From: Pyrus communis
Lineage: Eukaryota; Streptophyta; Magnoliopsida; Rosales; Rosaceae
Assembly: GCF_963583255.1 (NCBI RefSeq)
Contig: NC_084813.1
Coordinates: forward strand, 20,826,002-20,890,001
Length of the DNA stretch: 64,000 bases
Reading direction: 5' to 3'
A program made the translations under genes and the position numbers. This document shows, piece by piece, positions 25,641 through 38,170 of this stretch. Below the pieces are notes generated by a model. It did no database searches, was not told the origin of the DNA, and saw only the letters and a program-made list of their open reading frames with translations. How positions within the stretch are numbered: the first letter of the stretch is position 1; each line of letters opens with the position of its first letter.

Positions 25641-26761
25641 TCACCAATAATCCCCACAAGAGCAAACTCCATGTCTAAAGCGGTGAAACCTACGGATATC
25701 TCACATTATAATCTCTCAATTCATAAGCATAGAGATCATTATTGTTACTGTGTGGCGATCGCTATGTACACGAAGATTCTTGGTTATCCTGGTTGTTGTT
25801 CCAGGTTGTGTTAATAAGGGCGAAAGCAATTGTGAGTCTCCGCTATGATCCCAAAGCATCTTCTCCTTTACTTCCTTTTAAACGTCATAGAATACTGAAG
25901 CGGTGTCAGGCTTGTATCCCAGCTTCCTTGAGCTGCAGATTCAAGTCTTTTAACTTTACATAAATATATCGCGTCAGTAGGTGTGACTTATCTCAAACCA
26001 AAAACCTATGAACCTTCTTATCTAACTCTACCAAGCAGTAGCCGGGTGTTTCTTCATTCCCTTCCTTCTCAAATTGGCTCTCACTCTTTCCACATTATCC
26101 CATCTCTTCTCAGAAGCATAAATGTTGGAAAGGCAAAAGTAGCTCCCCACTCCGTTTGGGTTCATTTCGAAACTTTTTGTGCTGCAATGTCCGCCAGCTT
26201 AACATAACATTCTTGTGTAGCCTGCAAGCAGAAAGAAATGAGCCCATATATCACTGCTAGGTCTACTTCCATGGTCTTAATGATCCCATATGCTTCATCT
26301 ACACACCCTGCCAACCCCATATCCCCGAACTTCGAGTCCATTGCTAGAAGAGCATTAGCCCACATAAATATCCGACTTCAATCCACTAACCACAACCTCC
26401 CCATGAACCTTCCTCCCAATTTCCAAAACCAACAGATTGCCGCACGCCTTGAGAACAAAAGGGTACGTAGAATTGTCCGCTTTCTGTCCAAAACTAAGCA
26501 TTTCACGGTGCAAAACCAGAGACTTGAACGAACAGCAATTGCAGGCATACCCCTGATCATGAAATTCCACAGGAACGAGTTTTTCAGTAGAATCCCATCA
26601 AAAATCACCTTCGCTTGGGGCATTTTACCGCAGAAAGCGGCGAGCTTGGTGCTGAGATAGGTGTTGTCGATGAGATTTCCTGTGGTGATGGCGACGGCGT
26701 GGAGCTGCTGGCCTTTTGGGAAGGATTTGGTTTTGGCAAGGGATTGAAGGTGGTTCCGCAT
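25641..26761 (-). pseudogene. PPR protein of the PLS-DYW class, internally deleted pseudogene
   Basis: Reading the minus strand across frames gives a recognisable PPR-DYW protein. The start region near 26761 has GQQLHAVAITTGNLIDN, then LSTKLAAFCG and AKVIFDGI; the frame shifts near 26560. The next part has YPFVLKACGNLLVLEIG and VHGEVVVSGLKSDIYVG. Most PPR repeats are then missing, and the text jumps to the E region (LISFCLQATQE, VKLADIAAQK, GSYFCLSNIYASEKRWDNVE). Further frame changes follow. The DYW domain is traceable to its family-typical end, GVCSCGDYW, and a stop at 25641-25643. In the DYW zinc-binding region a CGDCH-type motif reads HSDRH, and at least two in-frame stops occur. Intact members edit C to U in organelle RNA. 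The gene converges on the beta-amylase gene, ending about 150 bp from it. Confidence 0.85.
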
Positions 26762-26964
26762 TGTAGGGAAGTGAATGGTGGGCTGAGAGTTTGTTGTTTG
26801 AGATGGAGAGTGAAGGTGCAGAGAGATTTTTTGAGTAGTTTGTGTGTGTGTATAAATATATTTGAAAAGCTCGTGAAGATGGTGGGCATTTCAGTTTCCT
26901 CTCCCTCTTCTGCCTCTCTCATAAAAAGAAGAGTGAAAAAAAAAACTGAAAAGTTTAAAAAGGA

Positions 26965-27037
26965 TGGAGAAGTGGGGTATCGATCCCCATACCTCTCGCA
27001 TGCTAAGCGAGCGCTCTACCATCTGAGCTACATCCCC
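26965..27037 (-). tRNA. tRNA-Ala (anticodon AGC)
   Basis: The minus strand folds into a complete 73-nt cloverleaf: acceptor GGGGATG with CTTCTCC, D arm GCTC/GAGC, anticodon arm CTCGC/GCGAG with loop TTAGCAT, and T arm TGGGG/CCCCA. The anticodon AGC is at 27002-27004 on the plus strand. The acceptor stem has the G3-U70 wobble pair that identifies alanine tRNA. The D arm and GATCGATAC T loop fit internal pol III A and B boxes. No intron; CCA is not encoded. A U6-U67 mismatch is the only irregularity in the acceptor stem. Confidence 0.95.
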
Positions 27038-27589
27038 GATTGATAGTTTCACGAACAAATTTTATATAACCTATCATTCCACTTTTTTAAATACTTGTTT
27101 GCGGTTTTGGATTGGTCTGACTTGGATAACTAGATTCAATGAATATTTAATGAAAATATAAATGTCAATTTGCATGTTTTATCTAGGTGAAGATAAAAGA
27201 TGAAGAAGTTATGAAGAAAACTTGTCCCCCAATCCACTATTTTGTGGAGATTAATTAAGAGAAATAATTTTTCAGCATGATTTTTCTATCGTCTACCTTC
27301 ACTTAGACAAATATGCAAGTTGATATCCATATTTCAATTCAACACTCATTTAGTTTAGTGAGTTGTACAACCCTAAACAACAAACGAGACCTATGAGTAC
27401 AAGTCCAAAGTGAAAATAATTTTAAATAGATTTTAGTTTTATAGACATATGCTAAGTCCAATATTACACTTCTTAAAATGTATCTTTCACATATGCACAT
27501 GTAAACAATAGATGTTTGATAGTATGCTAAATGCAATATTACACTTTGTAAAAGGGGCAATTAACATGAATAATCATTTAGTTGTAGAA
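27038..27589. other. AT-rich spacer upstream of the tRNA gene
   Basis: No gene recognised. The phrase 'cttgtaaaaggggcaatt' and 'aatgtatctttcacatatg' words suggest old repeat material, but no element can be delimited. Confidence 0.35.
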
Positions 27590-28516
27590 TTGATCCACAT
27601 TTGTGCTGACGTGACTACCACATTTGAGCCACGTGACAAGAAAAATAATTTTTAATGTATTTAAAATATAATAATATTTACCCTATTAAAAAAAGAAAAA
27701 GGAAAAGGAAAAACCCAAACAAACGTAGAAACCCCCCCCCCCCCCCCCCCCGACCCACTTCTCCATCTCCTCCTTCTTCACCTTCCATCCATTCTCTCTC
27801 CCCAGACCCACTCCTCCCTCTTCACCCCCCGACCCACCTTCAGCTTGCTTCTCGTTGCTCCCTTCGATGAAATTATGACCCATCTTCGTCAAGAACATGG
27901 AGCTCGGCTCGAACTAGGCCAATCTTCAGCCGCCGCTGTCTTTGTTGAAATGTGGTTCTTCGATTCCGATTCTGCCGCTGAGCTTCTCCATTGCCGCCGA
28001 GCTTTTCAATACGTTCGTGAGCTTAATCAATTTTCTTCCATTTCAACAAGGTTAAACTTCCTCTTGAGCTTAATAAAAAAAAATAAGCTTGATTCTCTAA
28101 CTATTATATAATCAATTTTCTATCTGCAATCAAATTCAAAATTCTAGAACGAAAAGGGCGAAATGGGTGGTGAGGGTGCGAGTTGGGAGGTAGGTTAGGG
28201 GTGATTGGGGATGAGATGGATTATGGGGATTAAGGTTTGGGGGTTTATGGCGAGAGTGTCGCAGAGGGGTTTGAGGGAGAGTAGGAAATTGGTCGGGGAG
28301 GGGGGGGGTGAAGAGAGAGGAGTGGGTTTGGGGAGAGAGAGAATAGGCGATGAAGAGGGAGGAGATGGAGAAGTGGGTTGGGGGAGTTTTTGGGTTTCAG
28401 AGTTTGATTGGTTTTTTATTTTAAGGGTAAATATTATTATATTTTAAATGTATAAAAAATTATTTTTCTTGCCACGTGGCACAAATGTGGTAGCCACGTC
28501 AGCACAAATATGGATC
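27590..28516. mobile_element. Long-TIR transposon, possibly Mutator-like, non-autonomous
   Basis: The outer ~100 bp are inverted copies: ttgtgctgacgtgactacca at 27601 against the inverse of tggtagccacgtcagcacaa ending near 28507. Homology continues inward through aagaaaaataattttt and aaaatataataatatttaccc. The CT-rich stretch at 27730-27840 is matched by the GA-rich stretch at 28290-28385. TIRs are therefore about 250 bp. The right flank may belong to the element out to about 28600. The ~400 bp core (27865-28265) is not repetitive within the window and might be captured host sequence; its frame 27845-28111 has no recognised domain. Long TIRs suggest Mutator-like, but no 9-bp target duplication was established. 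Confidence 0.65.
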
Positions 28517-28689
28517 TCATATTTGCCACATCATCACTTAAAGGTTTACTTAACAGATTTTCTAACAGATCTATGAAATTGAAATAAAATGATAAGTAAA
28601 TGTAACAAGCCGTTCCGATTCTATCGAAACAAAGGGAGTATTTTGCGTGAAATTTCACCTTGGGCTAGATCTATTTCTTTTAAAAATTG

Positions 28690-30870
28690 GTTTTGGATCT
28701 TAATTGGTGAGCCCAAGGGGCTCGTCCCCTGATTTTTGTCCCCCGAGCCTCTCGTCTCTCTCCTCTTTCAGTCCTCTCTCCCTTTCTCACAACTCTCATT
28801 TCCTTCATTCTCTCTTCCGTCACCCCCAGACCTCTCATTCCCCGTGCACCCCTTCTATGATCTCTCCCTCTCTTCTCGATTTTGTCACTCACACAAGCAA
28901 CAACAGCCTTAAACCAACACCACTGGACGTAGGAACCTCGGGAAAACTCAAGCAAACCTTCATGGAACCCCAATAGTGATGGTGTCACTTTTTATCGTCT
29001 TCTCCGACGTGTTTCATGTTTTTCCGACGTTGGTAAGCTTCTAGAAAACCTTGGGTTCTGTTTTAGGGTTATATTGAAGGTTATTTTAAGTGGTGTATAC
29101 GTGTGAATTGCATAAAATAGCTCGAAGTACCTTTTCCAAATTTTCAGCCAAAGCACGGTGAGTTGGCCAGCGTACAGGTATCAATCTCTTCATCTCACTG
29201 AGTACTACAACTTTCCTTTTTGAATCACCCAATTTCGTTGAGTATTGAAGAAGTTATATCCATTTGAATTTTACCTAGTTTCCGGCGACCTCCGAGGCTT
29301 TTGAGGTGTTTTTCAGCCAAACCACGGCTAGTTAGCCATCATGCGAAGTACCATTCTTTTTGTCTCTTCGAGAACTATGACTTTCATGTTTGGATCACTT
29401 GATTTAGATGAGTAACGAATAAGTTATGAGCCTTGGAAAATCAACCCAAAAACTGGCCAAAAACTTGGCCTGAAAATGGGCTAACCCAACCAGTTTGCCT
29501 TCAAACCCAAACCCATTTGGGCTGAGACCTAGCCAAATTACCCCAAACCCAAATCCTTTTAAGTCTAAGGCCTTCGGGCCATTCCTGCCGAGCCCAACCC
29601 AACGTCCTTTTATTTTATTTTTAGTATATTTTTATTAATTGTTTTAAAGGCCTTGGGCCTCATCTGTGAAGACCCTGAATCCAAACCCATTTTCCCATTT
29701 CAGTTCTAAGGGCCTTTGGGCCGTGTGTTGTTGGGGGCCCTAAGCCCAAGCCCTAAACCCATTTCCCCTTAAACCCATTTCTTTTTAAAAACCCAAAAGG
29801 CCTTTGGGCCATTTCCTTTTAGGGCCTTAGGCCTGTGCATCTGAAACCTTTAACCCTTTAAAACCCAAAACCCTTAACCCTTTAAATCCTTGGACCTTTA
29901 GCCCAACCCAATTTCGGGTCCAATGGAATATTCCTCTGTTGACTTTTCTGAAAATTACCCGGGACCCTTTTGTAGAGTAATTCGACGTTTTGAATCCGTT
30001 TCCAATGTCCATTTTTCCCAAATTCAATGGTTATAATAGAGCTTTATTAACTGTACCCTTTATGTGCTTAGGGGCAATTATTTGTGGCAACTTCGTGTTC
30101 GCTAGTTTGCGTGGCTCTTCAGCGGCTAAGTATCTGTGAGTGGACCCCTTCTAAAAATGCATGTTTTGATAGTAGATATGCATACATGGAAAAGCATGAT
30201 TTAACAATTATGTTCTATGAAACGCTTTGAGATAACATGCTTACTGAGGCTATTTTGAATTATTACTATTTTTCCTACAACCCGTGTTCTTATGATATGA
30301 TATGATATTTAGAACATGTTTAGAACACCTCTTTATAGTATAGATGATGAATGACTTTATACTATGAAGTTGTTTTTCAAATATATGTATGTTCAATGGT
30401 TTTGTACTTACCTACTGGTCCCAATTCTACTACGGGACGAGGGATAGATTCCGGTCCGTCTCGGGCGATGGTTATGGTGTTGGCATAGGGCTTGAAGTGT
30501 TTTTCCTTTGGCTATTAGCACAGGGACGAGGAGCGGGCACGAGGCCTGGGGGTAATTTTCCTCTGACTGTTTACTCAGAGACAGGGAGTTGGCATGGGGC
30601 CTGGAGGGATATTGGACATTCACTAGTGATTACTATATATATGAGTTATGTTTTGAGACATTGCATGGCATGCTAGGTTTCGGAAAACCTATTTTTTCAT
30701 GATATATGTGTTTTCATAAAACTTAGGGGTTAGTATGTTGATAATTGTTTTATTATATATATCAACTTGGTCCACTCATGTTTGTTTTGCGCCCCCTTCA
30801 GGACTTAGAATCGAGGCATACAATCCCGGCGTCCAGGTACTTCTGCGTTGGGGTCTTCGAGTCCTACTAC
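28690..30870 (+). mobile_element. LTR-like repeat block B, related to block A
   Basis: Non-coding stretch ending in the same ordered motifs as 17880-18075: gggttagtatgtt, ttggtccactcatgt, ttttgcgccccctt and cttagaatcgaggca. The middle (29450-29900) is full of ggcctttgggcc-like and aacccaaaacccttaaccc words. Two rough copies of a gag(gca/cgggca)cg...gcctgg.gg unit lie at 30520-30610. No pol domains are visible. Probably a non-autonomous retroelement or a large LTR fragment; boundaries are approximate. Confidence 0.5.
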
Positions 30871-31302
30871 AAGTCTACAACTTAAAAAACATCGTTTGCT
30901 AGCTGATGAGCAACATTGTTACATGTTATATATGTATACACATGACAATCAAATATTTGTATATAAACCGCCAAAATTTATACGCACTTTAGAGAAGCAG
31001 TAGAGCAGAAAGGAAAGACAACTGCGACTACCATCGTAACGTTTTCTTTGTCATTACAATCAACCGAACCAATTCCGAATTGGAAAGAAAAGCAACATCA
31101 ACACTTAATTAAATGAAGGGTTTCCCTGGGGAGGCCGCCCGCAGGGGGGGCGACTTCAAACTCAAGTGCTAAGAAAATGAGTTCTTTAAACAACATTGAA
31201 ATAAAAGAGTTTGTAACTCAATCGATTAATATTATTTATCACTTAACTTGAGAGATTAAGTTCAATTTTTCCCTCTACTCTAATAAAAAAAAAAAAAAAA
31301 AA

Positions 31303-31455
31303 AAGTTTTAACGTAAAGCCCGCGGTACTGTTCATTTTAACGAAAAACCACATTTTTACACTAAAAAGTCAAACATGATACTATTCATTTTACCTTTTAT
31401 TTTGTCCTTATCGTTAAAACTTAAAGTTTTCAAGCTCTTTTCATTAGTTTTCCTA
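31303..31455 (+). mobile_element. Small MITE-like repeat R2, copy 1
   Basis: About 150 bp running from aagttttaacgtaaagcc through gtactgttcattttaacg and accacatttttacactaaaa to cattagttttcct. Two further copies in the opposite orientation lie at 49384-49530 and 50246-50403 inside the terpene synthase intron. Short, non-coding and present in three copies here, so it is a dispersed family. Confidence 0.75.
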
Positions 31456-32243
31456 TAAAAAAATAAAATAAAATAAAATAAAAAAAACATGGAAGCTAAA
31501 TTTAGGATAAAAATATGGAAAGTATTAGATAAGGAAGAAAGAAAAAAAAATAAAAACAAAACAAAAAGTTGATTGAAGGCAAGTATTGTAAAGCCAGAAA
31601 GGAGGTCAAGAGATAAAAGACCAAAATAAGTCTAAAGACAGTCATGGGCGTCCCACATTGTTCTCCTCACGTCTTATATTACGCGTCATTTTCTTTCTCT
31701 CTCCTCCTAAACCCCCGAAAAGCAAGAAACATGCCGACGAACAAAAATCTAAACGCAAAAATATTATTAAAAAAATATCCAAATTAGCTAAAATCTTTCT
31801 GGGGTTGAATTAGTTTACAGCCTCCCCCATGACCTTATGTTTTGATTCAGCATTTTTATTGCATTTATCAATGGCGGTCGTGAACACAACAATGCTCTGA
31901 CGTATCAAAAAGTATAAATTTATTTTTCAGGCATTGTTGTTTTTGCATGTTCATATCTCCACGTTCAAATCTTCAACGTCTCGGATTTTCCGATCGAGAT
32001 GGTTTAAAAAATTGCGGGTTCTTCTCGGAGCTAAGAAATCTGACGTGGGTTGTCGTCAAAATTGAAGATTTTTAATCACTTTGGGAGGAGGAGCAGAAGC
32101 GCGCGCGGCCGCCATTGTTGCAGGTGGAGCTTGGAGGCTGGTATTTTACTTTTTTTTTAAATTTGGAAACGTTTCGTTTATGTTGGTTGGAGAGAAAATT
32201 GGAGGATCGTGCGACAAGTTCGATGAAATGAGAAGGAAAATAT
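31456..32243. other. Promoter region of the formin gene
   Basis: AT-rich with A-tracts, then a purine-rich leader from about 32070. An open frame at 32081-32344 overlaps the formin first exon in another frame and is not supported. No clear TATA box. Confidence 0.4.
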
Positions 32244-35200
32244 ATGGACGGGATGGAAATGGGAAGAGACGGTTATGCGGTTGTTTTTGTGATTCTGCTT
32301 TGTGCATTGGTGATAGGGGCGTCGGAGGGGGTGAGGAGGACTAAAGAAACGTTTCCTGGCAATGGCGGTGATTGGCTTTCGGAGGAGATAGACGAAGACA
32401 TGGTATGGAATTACCCTCTAAATTATTTTTTGTGCTGATTATTTCTCCTTTTCATGCATTTAGCCATGTTATGATTAATTTCAAGGTTGAACATTTTGCC
32501 ATTTCGTAATGGGGATAGTAATTTGGTAGATACATATATAGTTGTATGAATTTAATTAGGGATAAATTTGACTAGATTATTTTGACTACAGGTAGAGCAG
32601 GCATGGATTCATTGCAGGAAAGAACTGATAGACGTGAAAGATGCTGTCAAAAATTTTAACTTGTACATTCCACAGGAAGCAGCCGCTGACTCTGAAACAA
32701 CGCTCTTAACGAAAAGCAACATACACCATGCAGTTTTAGTTCTTCCTCCTCATGTGAAACAAACACTGTTTGATTGCTTAAGAAAGAAAGGGCTTCTGCT
32801 TCGTGCTTCTGGAAAAAAGGCTACCTCGAAAAATTGGTTCATCAACTACTCAGAGTGGCTTTTAGGGTGGCCCGATGCTCCTAGAAGACATTTGGCCAGT
32901 GATTCGCTTAGGCTAACAACGACAAGCCCTTCTCCATCTCTAGCTCCAGGGCCTACTCCAGTTATAGCTCCCAGCCCTGCAGCTAAGTTGCCTAGACATC
33001 AAGCACCTTCACCCTCACCTTCTAAACGAACTCATACTACTTTACGTGCTAGTACAAATCCTGCATCAAAGGATCCCTCATCGAAAAAGAAAAATCCAAC
33101 ATCAAAGGATGTGAATGCCTCACCAAAAAAGAAAAATCCACCAGCAAAGAATCCCTCATCTGGAAAAAAAAAGGCGCCACAAAAGACGCCACAAAAGGAT
33201 AACAGCGGTGTGATTAAACTAATTGCTATTGTTGGAATTGCAGTAGTAACAATTATCATTGTTGCACTTATCTGTTTCTGCTGTGTTAAGAAAAGGAGAA
33301 GCCGAAAAATTGGTCCACGAAATGGACCAAATGATGACAGGCCTCTTCTCACATTATCCGCTGGTATGTATGCAATTCTCAGATCTCTTCTACTGATTGA
33401 TGATTTTCTTCGCATTTTTAGGCGTGTCACAATCTTTGAATGCCACAGGTTCTTCTCAGAAGTCTGCTAGTTTAGAAAACTCCGGTAACAAAGAGTTTGG
33501 CACTAACGCAAATTTTGTAAACAATATGGCCATGAAAAAAGACAATGAATCTGCACCGGGTGATGCAACTACATCAGAAGCCATGGCAGGAGGGTCAATT
33601 CCTCCCCTAAAACCTCCCCCTGGAAGACAAGCTCCTCCGCCGCCTGAACCACCAGGTCCACCACCACCTCCTCCTCCTCGTCCTAAAGCCCCACCACCTC
33701 CAAAAGTTTCACCTCCACCGAAACCATTGGCCGGTAAGATCAACCGTCCACCTATAGGACCTAATCGCAAAGCAAAAAGTGGCGATAGTGGTGATATGGA
33801 TGCTGAGGGATCTCAAAAGACCAAGCTAAAGCCATTTTTCTGGGATAAGGTTAATGCCAATTCTGATCAGTCAATGGTCTGGCATGAGATCAGTGCAGGA
33901 TCATTCCAGTAAGGCTTTACTTTCTCTTGATGGATCGAATTTTTCATCCACAAAATTACTTAAAGAAACTCCAATTTAACTTCCAACTTATTTACAGATT
34001 CAATGAGGAGCAGATAGAGTCGCTATTTGGTTATAACGCAGTGGATAAAGCTAAAAATGATCGGAAGAAGGAATCATCAGCCTCAGAACCTGCAGTCCAG
34101 TATATTCAAATTATTGACAGAAAGAAAGCACAAAATCTTGCAATTCTTCTACGAGCATTGAATGTGACAACGGAAGAAGTTGCTGATGCCCTCCGAGAAG
34201 GTGACTCTCTCTGTTTCTCTCATCGTGAGAAATGTTTCTAGGATATATTCCATTTTGTATGCTCTTTACATCTGATCAACTCTTCATCCTTTGGCGTTTG
34301 CCACTATGAAGTTCCATGTTATGTTTCTCCAATTTTGATTCCAAGTTCCAAAATATGAGAAGAAATAGAATGAATAAGTCGGGGCCATGTACAAAATAGA
34401 AACTACCATGTTTAATCGAATAAAAACTCGATTACCATGTTACAAAGAATAAAAGCTAAAAGGAAAGAACATAACATGGAACCTCAGAAATTAAGAATTC
34501 AAAAATACCATGTTTGAATTGAATAAAAACTGGAACTACCATGTTTAATAAGTTATAAAGAACGATGGGCTAGTCTATGTGATATTTCTTATTAGTAACA
34601 TAGTTATTTCCTTTATTGATTGAGTCAGGTAATGAGCTTCCTGTGGAGTTCCTCCAAACCTTGCTGAAGATGGCACCGACCACAGAAGAAGAATTGAAGC
34701 TTAGGTTATTCACAGGCGATATTGCTCAACTCGGTACTGCAGAGCGGTTCCTCAAAGTCATGGTTGACATACCATTTGCTTTTAAGCGCATGGAGTCACT
34801 GTTGTTCATGTGTTCCCTCCAAGAGGACGTTTCTACCACTAAAGAGTCCTTTATAACTTTAGAGGTGAGATACTAGCACTATATCTCTTGAACGATTATA
34901 GCCAGTCAAGGAAACCTTAATGTTTCTCTGTTATCTTACTATTCCTCGTCGTAAATGTCAGGTTGCTTGCAACAAACTCAGAAAGAGCAGGCTATTCTTA
35001 AAACTTTTAGAAGCGGTTCTTAAAACTGGAAACCGTATGAATGATGGCACCTACCGTGGGGGTGCACAGGCATTTAGGCTTGATACACTTTTGAAACTTG
35101 CTGATGTAAAAGGCACTGATGGCAAAACCACACTCATGCACTTTGTTGTTCAAGAGATCATCCGTTCTGAGGGTCGAAGAGCTATTCGCACAGCCAGAGA

Positions 35201-35951
35201 AAGCCGGAGCATGTCAAACTTGAGTACAGAGGACATAGCTGAGGATGTCAATGATGAATCAGAGGAGCACTTGTGTAGCCTCGGTCTTCAGGTTGTCTCT
35301 GGTTTAAGCGATGAACTTGAAGATGTGAAAAAGGCGGCACTTGTAGATGCTGATAGCCTAGTGTCGACAGTTGCAAATCTTGGCCAATCACTAACCAAAA
35401 CTCGAGATTTCATAAATGTTGACATGAAGAATCTGGATGAAGATAGTGAATTCCAACGCACACTAGTCAGTTTTGTGGAGCGCGCAGAATCTGATATTAC
35501 ATGGTTGTTGGAAGAAGAAAGGAGGATAGCTGCTCTTGTGAAAAGCACAGCGGATTACTTCCACGGGAACGCAGGGAGGGAAGAAGGCATTCGCTTATTT
35601 GCGATTGTCCGTGATTTCTTGGTAATTCTAAACAAGATATGCACAGAGGTTCGAAATTCAACAATGAGGGCGGCGAAGAATGCCAAGAAAGAGGCCAAGG
35701 CACCAACAACGACAGAAACAACTCCAGAAAATCGTCAAGCACCACCTACAGAGGCCCAGGCACCAACAGCAACAGAAACAACTCCAGAAAATCGTCAACC
35801 ACCACCTACAGCTATGCGTCAAGCCCCAACAGCGACAGAAACAACTCCAAAAAATCGTCAACCACCACCTACAGATATGCGTCAACGGCTCTTTCCGGCA
35901 ATTGCAGAACGGCGGGTGGAGGAGGGTTTCAGTTCAGATGATGAGACCTAG
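32244..35951 (+). CDS. Class I formin (FH1-FH2), transmembrane
   Basis: Six exons, 32244-32402, 32592-33363, 33422-33908, 33998-34200, 34629-34864 and 34962-35951, join in frame to 948 residues. A signal peptide/anchor covers about residues 11-27. The extracellular region has the AWIHCRKELIDVKDAV and SEWLLGWP segments seen in FH5-like plant formins, then a Pro/Lys/Ser-rich wall-facing stretch. A second hydrophobic segment (about 260-284) is followed by KKRRSRK, a stop-transfer signal. The FH1 polyproline tract is about 371-412 (binds profilin-actin). FH2 begins at LKPFFWDKV (about 445) and runs to about 860, with GNRMNDGTYRGGAQAFRLD intact in exon 6. The protein should nucleate and elongate actin filaments at the plasma membrane. 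The C-terminal tail (866-926) is made of three tandem copies of a ~20-residue unit. Alternative in-frame ATGs lie a few codons downstream. Resemblance to FH5 is by memory only, so no symbol is given. Confidence 0.9.
35701..35880 (+). repeat. Coding minisatellite in the formin C-terminal tail
   Basis: Three tandem copies of a 60-63 bp unit, each with caacagcgacagaaacaact-type sequence, then aaaatcgtcaaccaccacct and acagmk-type ends. Each copy encodes an A-P-T-A-T-E-T-T-P-x-N-R-Q-x-P-P-T unit. The unit length is a multiple of three, so copy changes keep the frame. It lies outside FH2. Confidence 0.85.
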
Positions 35952-37772
35952 TTTTTTCATATAGAGTAGGTAAAATTTATTTTGGAAAATTTTTTCCCGC
36001 GTAATTACTTATGCTTTGGTTGTGTTTGGAAGCAAATTAAAGGTTGCTTAGAGTTCAAGCAATGCAGTAGCGCTAAAACCATGTGTGCAGATGAAATTGG
36101 CCTTCAAGTTTTTGTGGCAATTTCTTTGTATCTGTCAAGTACTCACTATTCTTCATTGTGCTACACGAATTTAGGCAGCATTGAAATCACGAAAGCACAA
36201 CAACCAGACAGTGGTTCGCAGCATTTCTCCGTCTTTGGAGCACCGGAATTTCATGTTCAAAATCTGTTGGTTGCACAAAGAGTGTGTCTTTGCAGAAAGA
36301 ATACTGGATGAAAGGGCACCCCACGGATCTAATGGCAAACGGGGATTTTGTTATGTACAGAAAGACTTTTTAATCCAAAAGATCAAAAACATCATTGCTG
36401 TTTTTGCCATCTTTATATATCCAACATATTTCTTCTCAAAACTCCTATTTTACTACAATTAACAAATTAAAATAGGTTCTCTAGAATGGAGGAAAGTTGT
36501 GAGATGTGAGCGTCTGGTTGATCACAAAGATGCAATTGATCGACTAGACGTTAACATCTCGCTATCCCAAATTGAAGAATCACAAATAAATAAATAGAGA
36601 CTTTTTTTTCTTTCTCTCTTTGGTCTTGTCCTTAACAGTAAAAAAAAAAAAAGAAAAAAAAAAAGGCATTTGTAAATTGAAAAAAAAAAAAAAAGATTTT
36701 GACTATACAAAAATACTTTATAATGTTTAATACGATGAAAAAAAATTATGCATCTATTCATTTGTCATATTCTAATTGATTACTAATAATAAAATTCTTT
36801 TAGTTTCCTTTATTCATTTTAAACTCAATATTTTTTCTTCAAAAGTGTTGGCCTTAAAATAGGATACACCGTCATGTACCGTTCCGTGATGATAAATTTA
36901 ATATAAGTTGACAACTATTTACACATTTTTATTTTATTGACTCACAACAACACTTCGGCACTATAGGCTACCATATAAGTTCTTCCATTCATATAAAAAG
37001 AAGTTTTCTTGTTATGGACATTCCCGTTAATTAAGGGAGCATTTTTGCTACACGTAGTAAACTATGCTAGCCAGTCATTCATAGAGTATCATGTGTCTTA
37101 TCACATAACCATAGTTAACTACTGATGTAGAGAACAACGTGATGGGAAATATAAATGAAAATAGAAGGAATATTATAGGTATAAAAATGATAAATAGATG
37201 GGATCCACTATTTTTAGTGCGAGTAGAGATTTGAAAACTCAAAGAATTTTGCTTCTAATACCAGTTTACGACATAGACAACTAGAAGAACAAAGTAACAA
37301 ATTGTTAAACAAAATCAAGGCACTTAAAAATGAGTTAACAACTCCAATTTTGACAAACACCAACTCCACTCTGCCGCCACCAACCACTTCACCTTATTGA
37401 GAAAGAGAGAGAGGGGCTGGGCGACGCCGAGTTGAGGTGGTTGGGGTGGTGGGTTGGTATTAAGGGTAGGCAAACGGGTCTTGGACCCGCGGATCGGGGC
37501 AGGTCTAAGCGGTTCGGGGCGGGTCCAAATCCTGGAAGAAATGGGCCCTCTGCTCGAACCGATTTTCACCCCCAACTTCGTATCCAAAACTTTCCTAGAT
37601 AAATCTCTGCAATTCAACATTTATATTTCTAAGCAATTCGAAAAGCACAAAAATAAAATCACCTATTTGTCTTTGGATCTCTCTCTCTCTAGGTTCTGCT
37701 TCTGGGCCTCTTTGCCTCCAGGTGAGTCCAAATCCTTGTATTCCCAATTTTTGAATTAGGGTTTGTGCAATT
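35952..37772. other. Formin 3' flank and intergenic DNA
   Basis: Includes the formin 3' UTR, A-rich and T-rich tracts at 36600-36700, and AT-rich DNA. Around 37450-37560 the sequence becomes GC-rich (ggcaaacgggtcttggaccc, ggtctaagcggttcgg), directly before the PP2C fragment. No gene recognised. Confidence 0.4.
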
Positions 37773-38170
37773 TCAGTTTGGTATGAATTTGAACCATTGG
37801 ACTGGAGTGCAGGAGCTCCATAACCTCCCCGGTCTTCTCAAATCCACGACGACGACGTTGATATTGTCACTGTTGTGCCTCGCCAAGGAAAATTTCGTCA
37901 ACAAAATGGATGCATCAAAGCACGCCTTGTTTGACCTCGCCTTTGCGTCACGGCAGGACGATGCCGACTGTGAAGCCGCCGTCTTCTGCGCGAGTAAGCA
38001 CATGCGGACAACGCCACAGGCGGTTTCGTTCGATACCACATCCCAGAAGCCGTTGCTGGCAAGGATAAGACACTCGTCCTCCACCGCACGATCCGTGACC
38101 GTCACCTCCGGCTCCAATATCATGTACGGCTTTAGGTAGTTGTCGTCGATAACCCTCGTCGGTCCTTTTC
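37773..38170 (-). pseudogene. C-terminal fragment of a clade-A type protein phosphatase 2C
   Basis: The minus-strand frame reads DDNYLKPYMILEPEVTVTDR, then LILASNGFWDVVSNETAC, and near the end LARHNSDNINVVVVDL. This matches the last third of plant clade-A PP2Cs, the negative regulators of ABA signalling. The N-terminal two thirds are absent and no intron is present. The motif normally reading LASDGLWDV has Asn for the metal-coordinating Asp; the later DN motif is kept. The frame is otherwise open for about 130 codons, so the fragment is fairly young, but no fold could form from it. Abrupt GC-rich borders on both sides suggest a captured or transposed piece; the vehicle is not identified. Confidence 0.8.
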
